This document shows positions 7,845 to 14,032 of a stretch of 14,032 bases of DNA, piece after piece. The position numbers were made by a program, and so were the translations under genes. The DNA lies in contig JBAYJY010000115.1 of assembly GCA_041664945.1 (NCBI GenBank), positions 1-14,032 on the forward strand, in the 5' to 3' direction. The notes below the pieces were generated by a model. It ran no database searches. It was not told the origin of the DNA and saw only the letters and a list, made by a program, of their open reading frames with translations. The stretch comes from JBAYJY01 sp041664945 (GTDB taxonomy: Bacteria > UBP15 > UBA6099). Every line of letters begins with the position of its first letter. The stretch's first letter is position 1.

Positions 7845-9290
7845 ATGCACGCGCCATTTTCGAATCTCGATATAAAACTGATTTTCCCGCAACTCGTTGT
7901 AGCGCTTTTTATATTGATAGCAGTCGGTTCCGGAGCGTGGGACAAACGGGGCAAATCCTTCGGCAACGCTTTTGTTGCGCTTATAGCGACAACCCTCGCA
8001 TTCTTTTTTGTTTTAAGGCAGTGGGATATCAGCGCTGTCGCATTCAACGAAGCGATAATCGGCGATAACTATTCGAGAGGATTCGATTTCATTTTCCTGG
8101 CCATGGCTGGCGCTGTAATAATGCTTATGGCGGAGCAGGGCGGGGCAGGCGCTCGAGCCGGATCGTTTGTGTTTATTCTGATCGCGTTGTTGGGAATGAT
8201 GCTCGCGGCTTCCGCTGGAAATCTATATGTGTCAGTAGTGAGCCTTGAAATGACAGGCGTGGCGGCGTCGGCGCTCGCCGGAATTTATAGGACGAGCAAA
8301 ATACGCGCGCGAGTTAATCCGTTTTATCAGGCTTCAGTTTTACTTCTCATCGTAGGAGTCGTCGCTGTGCTTCACGCTGTCGGCACGACAGATTTCTTCA
8401 GAATACAAAATCATATCGCTCTCGGCCGCGGCCATCACCGGGAAATACTATTGGGGTTTTTACTGATGGCTCCTTGGTTTTTGATCAAGGCGGGGTTGCC
8501 GATCGCGGGTTTCCGTAGCGCGCCTTCCGGCTTTACAGCGTTGCCTGCGCCGATCGCGTGGTTTGTTTTGGCGGGTCCTCGCGCCGCCGCGGTAGCGGTT
8601 ATTTTCAGAACGCTCTATGTCGCATTGCCGGCTGTTTACCCGGACTGGTTCGGATTCCTGGCTGCTGTGGCTGTCGCGCTGATGACGGCCGGCAACATCG
8701 CCGCGCTTCTGCAAACAGGCGTTAAGAAAATATTCGCTGCTGCGGGAGTCGCTCAAGCGGGATTTGCGCTTGTTGTCGTTGCCTCAGGCGGCGTTTACGG
8801 CAATGTATCTATATTGTTTTACATATACGTTTATATATTGGCGGGCTCCGGCTTTTTTGCGATGCTGGCTCTGCTGGAAAAGAATCATGAAGGAGAAATA
8901 ACGCTTTCAGATCTCGCAGGCCTCGAAAGAAAACATTACGTATTCAGCGCGCTGGCGGCGCTGTTTCTTCTTTCGCTCGCAGGCGCTCCGTTCACAGCCG
9001 GGTTCAATGGATTGCTCAGAGTGTATATGTCGGCCGTCAAAGCGAAGCAGGGAGGCCTGGCGGCTGTAATGGCGGCGAATGCGGTTGTGTCGGCGTTTGT
9101 TTTTCTAAGAATTATCTTTGTAATGTATCTGTACAGGCCGCGCACTGAAGCTAAACCGGCGATTCCCGGTTTTTCAACCGCAGTCATTATAGCGCTGAGC
9201 GCCGCCTGCGTTCTTGCGCTCGGTTTCTATCCTGATTTCATACGCCACGCATTAGCGTTTTTTAAGAATTGCGCCATATATTTCGATTGA
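7845..9290 (+). CDS. nuoN: Divergent NADH-quinone oxidoreductase subunit N-like proton-channel protein
   Basis: The 481-residue, about 14-helix membrane protein matches NuoN in length and overall pattern. NuoN is one of the antiporter-like subunits that carry protons through respiratory complex I. Recognisable stretches are MMLAASAGNLYVSVVSLEMTG (118-138, with E135 at the conserved TM5 Glu), FLIKAGLP (212-219, K215 at the conserved TM7 Lys), GNIAALLQTGVKKIFAAAGV (283-302, K294/K295) and LFLLSLAGAPFTAGFNG (373-389). Two departures are notable. The usual proline/aspartate-rich loop after TM7 (WxPDxYxGAPTPV) is degenerate here (GFRSAPSGFTALPAP), and the lysine of the GK/F motif in TM12 is replaced by Leu (GLLR, with R392 nearby). 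No other nuo genes flank it, whereas nuoN usually follows nuoL and nuoM. It may be a detached complex I subunit or belong to an Mrp/hydrogenase-type membrane complex. No Shine-Dalgarno site is seen. Confidence 0.75.
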   Translation: MHAPFSNLDIKLIFPQLVVALFILIAVGSGAWDKRGKSFGNAFVALIATTLAFFFVLRQWDISAVAFNEAIIGDNYSRGFDFIFLAMAGAVIMLMAEQGGAGARAGSFVFILIALLGMMLAASAGNLYVSVVSLEMTGVAASALAGIYRTSKIRARVNPFYQASVLLLIVGVVAVLHAVGTTDFFRIQNHIALGRGHHREILLGFLLMAPWFLIKAGLPIAGFRSAPSGFTALPAPIAWFVLAGPRAAAVAVIFRTLYVALPAVYPDWFGFLAAVAVALMTAGNIAALLQTGVKKIFAAAGVAQAGFALVVVASGGVYGNVSILFYIYVYILAGSGFFAMLALLEKNHEGEITLSDLAGLERKHYVFSALAALFLLSLAGAPFTAGFNGLLRVYMSAVKAKQGGLAAVMAANAVVSAFVFLRIIFVMYLYRPRTEAKPAIPGFSTAVIIALSAACVLALGFYPDFIRHALAFFKNCAIYFD

Positions 9291-9332
9291 ATCCGGATTG
9301 TTTAACGAATCAAGAAAACTATAGTTGCGTGA

Positions 9333-9355
9333 AAGCGATGATATAGAAATCGCTT
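9333..9355. other. Inverted repeat between convergent genes, possible weak bidirectional terminator
   Basis: AAGCGAT (9333-9339) and ATCGCTT (9349-9355) form a seven-pair stem with a nine-base loop, in the 98-base gap where the two transcription units converge. The location suits transcription termination, but there is no T-run on either side, so intrinsic termination would be weak. The rest of this gap holds only a ten-base palindrome at 9290-9299. Confidence 0.35.
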
Positions 9356-9388
9356 GAACATTCATATCGTCGGCCGGGAGCAGGAGAA

Positions 9389-10801
9389 TCAGGGTGTGCC
9401 GGGGCCGCCGGGGTTGCCGGAGGAAACAGGATTGACGGTGATGTTCATTGAAGTATTCCCGGTATTGCCTGCGGCGTCTTTAACGGAAGCGGATATGACG
9501 CCTGGAGTCGCTGCGGAAATCGCCCAGATATTCTGAAGGACATAGAGCGCATTGTTCGTTGAGTCAACCGCCATGCCGACAGGGTCGGCTGTGAGTGATA
9601 TTGTGCTTGCGACCGTGGAATTGCTTGTGTTGATTACAGTGACTGAGTCGCTTCCTTTGTTAAGAACATAAGCGCGGCTCGCAGCGGCGGCGGAACGAAG
9701 CGAGAAGGGATTGTGGCCGACAGCCGGCTGTCCGAAAAGAGTTCCATCGGCAGCGTTTCGAATCTCTACATTGTCAACGCCGTAGTAAACAAGAAGGAAC
9801 CGATTAGTCTGAGAATCAAAAGCGAAATCCTCGGGGAGGTCGGTGAGCGAAAAAAGTTTTGACTGAACTCCTGAGGAAAGCTGGAATATACCTTTATCGG
9901 CGCCATAGCCGGCGTAATACAATTTATTTGAACTAAGCCCGTCCACCGCTATCCTTTGAGGCAAATAATTAAGAGTCGTTGTAGTTGACGTATTGGCGGC
10001 GCAGTCGATAGTGACGAGCGTTTGTGAATTTTCGAAGATGACAAAAGCCTTGGAAGATGCGCGGTTGAGAGCGATGGCTTTCGGAACAGCCGGCATTGTG
10101 AGGGCGCCCCCGGCGACGCCGGCCGGAACGCTGAAGGAGCTTATCGCGGAACTTCCGGAATAAGCGACATATATTTTATTGTGCGCCGGACACGACCGGA
10201 TAATAGATGGAGATGAAGAAAGAGATATTTCCCGTTCAACAGCGCCGGTCGTTGTGTTGACATAAAGCAGTTTATTTCGCGAAGTGGCGGCAAAGATCAC
10301 GATTCCCGCGCTCTCGTCGACATCAAGAAGATTCAGAACTCCCGTCGAGCCGCTTGAGACGCCGAATACGGCGATATCTCCGGTTTTAGCATTTGTTGAA
10401 GTGTTGTATTTTGAGATAATAGTCCAGTATAAGGGGGAGCTGTTGGAGCCGGTGGAGGCGGATCCGGCGCCGGGATTAAAAAGGCTTGTCAGGTTGAATG
10501 TGATGTTTCTGAACAAAAAGGATGCGTTGAAGCCGGATGTGTTTATTCCGCCAGCGTCAGAATAGCTAAGCGACAACAGAGCCGGAAGCGATTGAGGATC
10601 GGCTTCGTATGAATGGCTTGCGGAAGGAGCCGGCGAAGTAAAGGCAATTGAAGGCGGCGTAGTGTCGGCTGCCGGCGCGCCGCCGCCGCCTCCTCCGCCG
10701 CCGCCGCAACCCGAAGCGAATGGAATAGCGAACACAGCGGCTATGACAATGTAAAACAGTCTGCGTGATCTATGAAATTTGGAAACTAATATGCATAGCA
10801 T
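9389..10801 (-). CDS. Lipoprotein with YVTN-type beta-propeller nested in an Ig-like domain
   Basis: The 470-residue product has a type II signal: basic SKFHRSRR, a hydrophobic core (15-28) and lipobox ASGC, giving lipidated Cys32. Nine glycines and an AP-rich spacer tether the rest away from the membrane. Residues 47-125 start like an Ig-like domain (DTTPPSIAFTSPAPS, then LSYSDAGGINTSGF and ITFNLTSLFNP). About six repeats of roughly 40 residues follow (about 140-426), each with a strand pattern such as AYVLNKGSDSVTVINTSNST or IAVDGLSSNKLYYAGYG, typical of YVTN/NHL propellers. After the last repeat, ISASVKDAAGNTGNTSMNIT (436-455) supplies the closing strands of an Ig domain, so the propeller seems to be an insertion. 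The tail is Pro/Gly-rich. The start lies 16 bases after the preceding gene with no Shine-Dalgarno site, suggesting coupled translation. Likely surface or periplasmic binding or adhesion protein; ligand unknown. Confidence 0.85.
   Translation of the reverse strand: MLCILVSKFHRSRRLFYIVIAAVFAIPFASGCGGGGGGGGGAPAADTTPPSIAFTSPAPSASHSYEADPQSLPALLSLSYSDAGGINTSGFNASFLFRNITFNLTSLFNPGAGSASTGSNSSPLYWTIISKYNTSTNAKTGDIAVFGVSSGSTGVLNLLDVDESAGIVIFAATSRNKLLYVNTTTGAVEREISLSSSPSIIRSCPAHNKIYVAYSGSSAISSFSVPAGVAGGALTMPAVPKAIALNRASSKAFVIFENSQTLVTIDCAANTSTTTTLNYLPQRIAVDGLSSNKLYYAGYGADKGIFQLSSGVQSKLFSLTDLPEDFAFDSQTNRFLLVYYGVDNVEIRNAADGTLFGQPAVGHNPFSLRSAAAASRAYVLNKGSDSVTVINTSNSTVASTISLTADPVGMAVDSTNNALYVLQNIWAISAATPGVISASVKDAAGNTGNTSMNITVNPVSSGNPGGPGTP
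10679..10705 (-). repeat. Nine-glycine codon tract (GGC/GGA) after the lipobox
   Basis: Read on the minus strand, three GGC, two GGA and four GGC codons encode nine consecutive glycines directly after the lipid-bearing Cys32 codon. It is a trinucleotide repeat and could change length in steps of one residue by slippage without breaking the frame. Its role is presumably a flexible tether. Confidence 0.85.
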
Positions 10802-10817
10802 GTATTGAACAGCGCAA

Positions 10818-13046
10818 TCAATCCGGCGGCAGCGGCGGCTGCACCGGATTAAGGGTGATATTGTCGTTGACGCTGATATTACCGGATGTAGCGGTTATGG
10901 TTGCCGTCCCGGAAGTGGTCGGGGCGGTAAAAACGGTGTCGGCATAACCTTGAGATGTGCCGGTTGACTGAGGGCTGAGGGTTCCCGATGTAGCTGAGAA
11001 ATTCACGCTGACGTCATCAGCTACAATGCTTCCCGAGCTGTCCATAACGAGCGCTCGTATGCTTGTTGAGGATTCCCCGTCGGCGTTTAATACATTATTT
11101 TGAATGGTAAGTTTGATCGAGTATGCGATTCGCGACGCCCGCAAAAAAGTGTTAGGATCGATGACTTCTAAAAGGCGCCACTCTCCTTCTTCGAGCGTAA
11201 AGTTGAAGATAGCTGAGTTATTATCGCCTGAAACGCTTGCGCGGTCGACCCATGAAAAGTCGACAGATCCTCTGCTTGTAGTTCGTTCAGCGTCGACCTG
11301 TTGCACGGTGTAGCGAATGTTCACGGTGCAGCATCTGAAGCGTTCCTCAACGGATGTTTTAAGGTCGTTGTAGTCGCGCAGACCATCGAGATTGGTTTTG
11401 AAATCCTGCGACACGTTGCGGAAGAAAGTCACGCGGTCCTTATCGAGGAATGCGCGCATGATGTTGTCGAACACTTCGCGGAGGAGTTCAGAGTCCGTTT
11501 TATACCTATATTTGAACGGATAAGGCTCAAACTGATCCTCGGAGACGGTGTCCATTACGTCGTATGCCCGGACTTTCACTTTGTAGGTTTCGTTGTCCAT
11601 GGGGCTGAAGCTGTATGTCCAGTCGGATAAACCTTTAGCGGCTTCCCAACCGCGGCCGCCGTCTGTTGAAACTTCAACGCGGCTGAGTTCGGAAAGGTCG
11701 AGTTCGATTTGGAAATTGCTTAGCGGGTATTCCTTGTCATCGGTGTCGCGAGCTACAAGCAGGACGGTAAAGCGGATGACGTTCTGTCCGGCGGCGGCGT
11801 TTCCTGTTATCAGCAGTTTGCCTGATGTCAATTTTTCGCGAGTTATGACTGTTTCTTCGGTGTACCTCGACGCGGCGTCGTCGCCGATCATGACGCCGGT
11901 GACTTTCGGAAGGGCAGGGAAGTCCTGCGCGGCTCTTATTGCGTAATCAAAAGAGGCCGGGTTGGAAAGTTTCGTTTCGTCGCCGTTGATTTTAATAAAG
12001 AAGGTCCAAAGATCGGGCTCGTTTGTCGTAATTTTCCCTGAGATCGGTATGGTTTTGCTGTCGAGGTCTTTGAACTTTAATGGCAGCAGGTCGCCTGGGC
12101 TGACTTTTTTCCGGCTGACTGTGAGTGACATAAGCTTGGGAATCTCTGCCGATTTTTTAACAACGCTTACGGTTGATGAGAAACTGAGCGATTTCTGCTG
12201 GGAGCCTTTTGTTTTGTCGAATACCTGAATGCTTTGTTGAGATTCTTTCGGTTTTTCCTGTTGCCTATTGGCGCCGCTTGCGATAGCGAGACCAGCGGGC
12301 GTTTCAGGGCCGTCTTTAAGCATAGTGATGCGGTCGCGATTCCAATACTCTGTGAAAGGGTCTATTTGCTTTTCTTCTTTCGAAATAACCGTTGTGGCTT
12401 TCGGGGCGTTATCAGGAAACGTCATTCTCGAATAAAGGTCGACATCTTCCTGCGTCATCTGATCGGGGGTTCCGTTTTCGCCGCTCGGACCGAGTTCGAG
12501 GTAGTTGCCGTTCGCGAGGCTGATTGATTGCGTGGCTCCTTCGGGAACTATCGACAAGTCTCCGTCTACAGTCGCTGCCATGGAAAATTTGTCCTCGTCA
12601 ACAATAGCATAGCCTGTTCCATGGCATTCTATTGTCTGTCCGGGAAGGAAAACAGTAGCGTTTGGTCCTTTTAAAAGGGCTTCTCCGAAAAGAAGCTCTG
12701 GCGCGGCAGTAGCGTTTTCGCCGATGCCTTTTCCTTTTACGCGGATTGCGGAATAAGGCATCGCCATAAGCTGGAAGCCGTCAAATTCGAAGATAATGGT
12801 TTTTTCCTTAGTCGCTATGATGTCGCCATATTTAAGCTGGATGCTTTTTACTGTTGTATAATCCACGCCGGGAATCTGCTGTCGCCAGTCTGTCGCATGA
12901 TACTCACGCTTGTATATGCCTGTTTCCTCAGCAGGCTGCTCCTGCGCGCGAGCAGGTGAGACAATAGTGAACATCTGAAAAAACAATGTTCCGAAAAGGA
13001 ATAAAACCGTAGAAAAAACAAACTCATTTATTTTTGTGATTTTCAT
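10818..13046 (-). CDS. Secreted mosaic protein: FecR-like, Ig-like, NTF2-like and Big-1-like modules
   Basis: The 742-residue product has a signal peptide (basic start, hydrophobic 9-29, cleavage after ARA near residue 34). Residues about 60-190 resemble a degenerate FecR domain (KYGDIIATKEKTIIFEFDG, SAIRVKGKG, then HGTGYAIVDEDKF and ATVDGDLSIVPEG). A Gln/Lys-rich linker (about 220-300) leads to a beta-rich Ig-like region (about 305-515, including VEVSTDGGRGWEAA and TYKVKVRAYD). Residues about 518-630 look like an NTF2/SnoaL-type fold: helix LLREVFDNIMRAFLDKD, a second helix with SVEERF, then strands ending EEGEWRLLEVID. Residues about 640-733 form a Big-1/invasin-like Ig repeat (ADGESSTSIRALVMDSSGS, SGTLSPQSTGTSQGYA, GTATITATSGN), followed by a Pro-rich tail. 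It lies 111 bases after the FecR-domain gene and 16 bases before the lipoprotein gene, so the three probably form one transcript. No catalytic site is seen; a structural or adhesive surface role is inferred. Confidence 0.83.
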   Translation of the reverse strand: MKITKINEFVFSTVLFLFGTLFFQMFTIVSPARAQEQPAEETGIYKREYHATDWRQQIPGVDYTTVKSIQLKYGDIIATKEKTIIFEFDGFQLMAMPYSAIRVKGKGIGENATAAPELLFGEALLKGPNATVFLPGQTIECHGTGYAIVDEDKFSMAATVDGDLSIVPEGATQSISLANGNYLELGPSGENGTPDQMTQEDVDLYSRMTFPDNAPKATTVISKEEKQIDPFTEYWNRDRITMLKDGPETPAGLAIASGANRQQEKPKESQQSIQVFDKTKGSQQKSLSFSSTVSVVKKSAEIPKLMSLTVSRKKVSPGDLLPLKFKDLDSKTIPISGKITTNEPDLWTFFIKINGDETKLSNPASFDYAIRAAQDFPALPKVTGVMIGDDAASRYTEETVITREKLTSGKLLITGNAAAGQNVIRFTVLLVARDTDDKEYPLSNFQIELDLSELSRVEVSTDGGRGWEAAKGLSDWTYSFSPMDNETYKVKVRAYDVMDTVSEDQFEPYPFKYRYKTDSELLREVFDNIMRAFLDKDRVTFFRNVSQDFKTNLDGLRDYNDLKTSVEERFRCCTVNIRYTVQQVDAERTTSRGSVDFSWVDRASVSGDNNSAIFNFTLEEGEWRLLEVIDPNTFLRASRIAYSIKLTIQNNVLNADGESSTSIRALVMDSSGSIVADDVSVNFSATSGTLSPQSTGTSQGYADTVFTAPTTSGTATITATSGNISVNDNITLNPVQPPLPPD

Positions 13047-13086
13047 GTCATGAACCGGTAGTCGCCGAACGCCGCCGCCGCTTCTC

Positions 13087-13118
13087 GCCGCCTATAGGTT
13101 CGTATTCCGATAGGCGGC
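13087..13118 (-). other. Strong hairpin between the FecR-domain gene and the mosaic protein gene
   Basis: GCCGCCTAT (13087-13095) pairs perfectly with ATAGGCGGC (13110-13118), nine pairs. Inside the 14-base loop a GG/CC pair could extend the stem after one mismatch. In the minus-strand direction the sequence after it is GC-rich, with no T-run, so it is not a standard terminator. It sits in the 111-base gap and may adjust relative expression of the two genes through stability or partial termination. The rest of that gap is a GCC-rich stretch with no clear signal and no Shine-Dalgarno site before the ATG at 13046. Confidence 0.5.
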
Positions 13119-13157
13119 ATAGCAATGGCGCTAAAGTCGCTCAGAGATCGAGAGCAA

Positions 13158-14032
13158 TTATTCTTTAGTTTCAAACGAAACGTCTGCGTTAATCGTGACT
13201 TCTTCTCTAACCGTGTCGGTTATTTCGACTTTCGCTGCGCCTTTTTCATTGCTTGTGACTTCGTACGACTGCGAACCATTGGCGATAAATGTGGCGGAAC
13301 CGCCGAGATTGACGGTGAATGTAACGGCGCCGTTATACGGTTTGCCGTTTTCGAGGAACTGAACGGAAACTACCGCTTTTCCGCCAGCCTGAACAACGGG
13401 AGGATTGACTTCGATCTTAAGATCATATGAGCCCTTTTCAGCGCTGAATCCGCTTATGCCATCAGAAAGGTCCTTCTGAAGCTGGTCTTTCGGAATCATC
13501 GACGGAGCTGAAGGCTGCTGGCCTCTCTTGACTTCAGTTCGGAAGTTCGAGCGCACATCAACCTGATTTGACGGATCCTGTTTCTGTTGCACTGAGATCT
13601 CGCCTTCGTAAACATCAAATGAGCTGTCCGTGCTCTCTTCGACTTCTGTTGAGAAATATGTGCCGCGCACGCCGGCGACCGCGGTAGGCGTTCCGACGCT
13701 GAAGCGGTCTTTGGCGGTCTCAATCTTTTTGACTTTCATCCATGCTTTTCCCAAGTCCATTTCCATATTTGTGTTCTTGCCCTGCAACGATTTGGAAAGC
13801 TTATCCATCGTTATCGTGGACAGGGAGGTTATCTGCGTTACGGACCCGTCATCGAGTTGAATCACAACTTTCGATTTCGAGCCGGTTTTCACCGTATCTC
13901 CTTCGTACAAGCGCATATCTTTTTCCGCTGCGACCCATGCGTCGGTTCGCGCGCGCTGCACCTGCGCCGTTCCTTCGTATGAAACGATTCGCGCCACTCT
14001 AACGTTAATGGCAGTAAGATAATTCGCGAGCA
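13158..14032 (-). CDS. FecR-domain protein with C-terminal Ig-like module, 5' end outside window
   Basis: The visible part contains a clear FecR domain (PF04773 type). Counting from GTG 13997, these are VSYEGTAQVQR (5-15), LYEGDTVKTGSKSKVVIQLD (30-49), DGSVTQI (50-56), then GTPTAVAGVRGTYFSTEVEE (102-121) and DVYEGEISV (128-136). A linker follows, then an Ig-like segment (about 190-275, YDLKIEVNPPVVQAGGKAVV and a TFTVNLGGSATF strand). The frame remains open from the GTG to the right edge (LANYLTAINVR precedes it), and the first FecR strand seems to begin before the GTG. The true start, probably with a signal peptide or anchor, is therefore likely outside; the edge codon is an incomplete NTG. 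In sigma-factor systems FecR is an anti-sigma regulator spanning the inner membrane. Here, joined to an Ig module and followed by other secreted Ig-like proteins, it more likely has an extracytoplasmic structural or binding role. Confidence 0.85.
   Translation of the reverse strand, partial: LANYLTAINVRVARIVSYEGTAQVQRARTDAWVAAEKDMRLYEGDTVKTGSKSKVVIQLDDGSVTQITSLSTITMDKLSKSLQGKNTNMEMDLGKAWMKVKKIETAKDRFSVGTPTAVAGVRGTYFSTEVEESTDSSFDVYEGEISVQQKQDPSNQVDVRSNFRTEVKRGQQPSAPSMIPKDQLQKDLSDGISGFSAEKGSYDLKIEVNPPVVQAGGKAVVSVQFLENGKPYNGAVTFTVNLGGSATFIANGSQSYEVTSNEKGAAKVEITDTVREEVTINADVSFETKE

Noticed and set aside
7403..8047. 214-codon open frame antisense across the end of dgt and the start of the nuoN-like gene
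   Set aside because: Covers two well-supported genes on the other strand, shows no family motif and has no upstream ribosome binding site.
9290..9299. Ten-base palindrome AATCCGGATT at the end of the nuoN-like gene
   Set aside because: Too short and without a loop or T-run to be a terminator or operator; probably chance.
13995..13997. GTG at 13997 as the true start of the FecR-domain protein
   Set aside because: It would leave no signal or anchor, cuts into the first FecR strand, and the frame continues open to the window edge.
9389..14032. Classical FecI-FecR-TonB iron signalling locus
   Set aside because: Only FecR-type domains are present; no ECF sigma factor or TonB-dependent receptor is seen, and the FecR protein is fused to an Ig module.
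1..14032. CRISPR arrays, tRNA or rRNA genes, transposases, phage genes
   Set aside because: Searched by eye on both strands; no spaced direct repeats, cloverleaf sequences or recognisable mobile-element proteins were found.

Overview
The window reads as chromosomal DNA of an uncultured Gram-negative-type bacterium. Several products carry export signals, one is a lipoprotein with a lipobox, and one resembles a respiratory complex I subunit. I cannot place the phylum. The modular secreted proteins (FecR-like, Ig-like and NTF2-like modules) and a secreted protein that reminds me of planctomycete/PVC-type sequences suggest a poorly sampled candidate phylum, but that is a low-confidence inference. 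I see no tRNA, rRNA, CRISPR array, insertion sequence or phage gene, and no non-coding stretch over about 140 bases.

The layout is two convergent blocks. The plus-strand block (1-9290) holds six genes: a sugar isomerase of the L-fucose/L-arabinose isomerase type cut by the left edge; a membrane glycosyltransferase of family 39; a 911-residue secreted protein of unrecognised family with its own promoter-like -10 box and strong ribosome binding site; a membrane-anchored formylglycine-generating-enzyme-like (FGE-sulfatase fold) protein; an HD-domain dGTP triphosphohydrolase (dgt); and a lone, divergent NuoN-like proton-channel subunit. Gaps between these genes are mostly 9-49 bases, so partial co-transcription is plausible, but the functions do not form one pathway. 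The first three could relate to surface glycans; the last two look like housekeeping genes.

The minus-strand block (14032 down to 9389) is a coherent run of three exported proteins. First is a FecR-domain protein with an Ig-like C-terminus, cut by the right edge. Next is a 742-residue secreted mosaic: degenerate FecR-like region, Ig-like middle, NTF2-like domain, and Big-1/invasin-like C-terminus. Last is a lipoprotein with a nine-glycine linker and a YVTN-type beta-propeller that appears to be inserted inside an Ig-like domain. They probably form or decorate a cell-surface assembly. No FecI-type sigma factor or TonB receptor is visible, so classical FecR signalling is not supported.

The observations most worth following are the minus-strand surface-protein cluster with its nested propeller-in-Ig lipoprotein, the large unrecognised secreted protein at 3145-5880, and the orphan NuoN homologue that lacks a normally conserved channel lysine.
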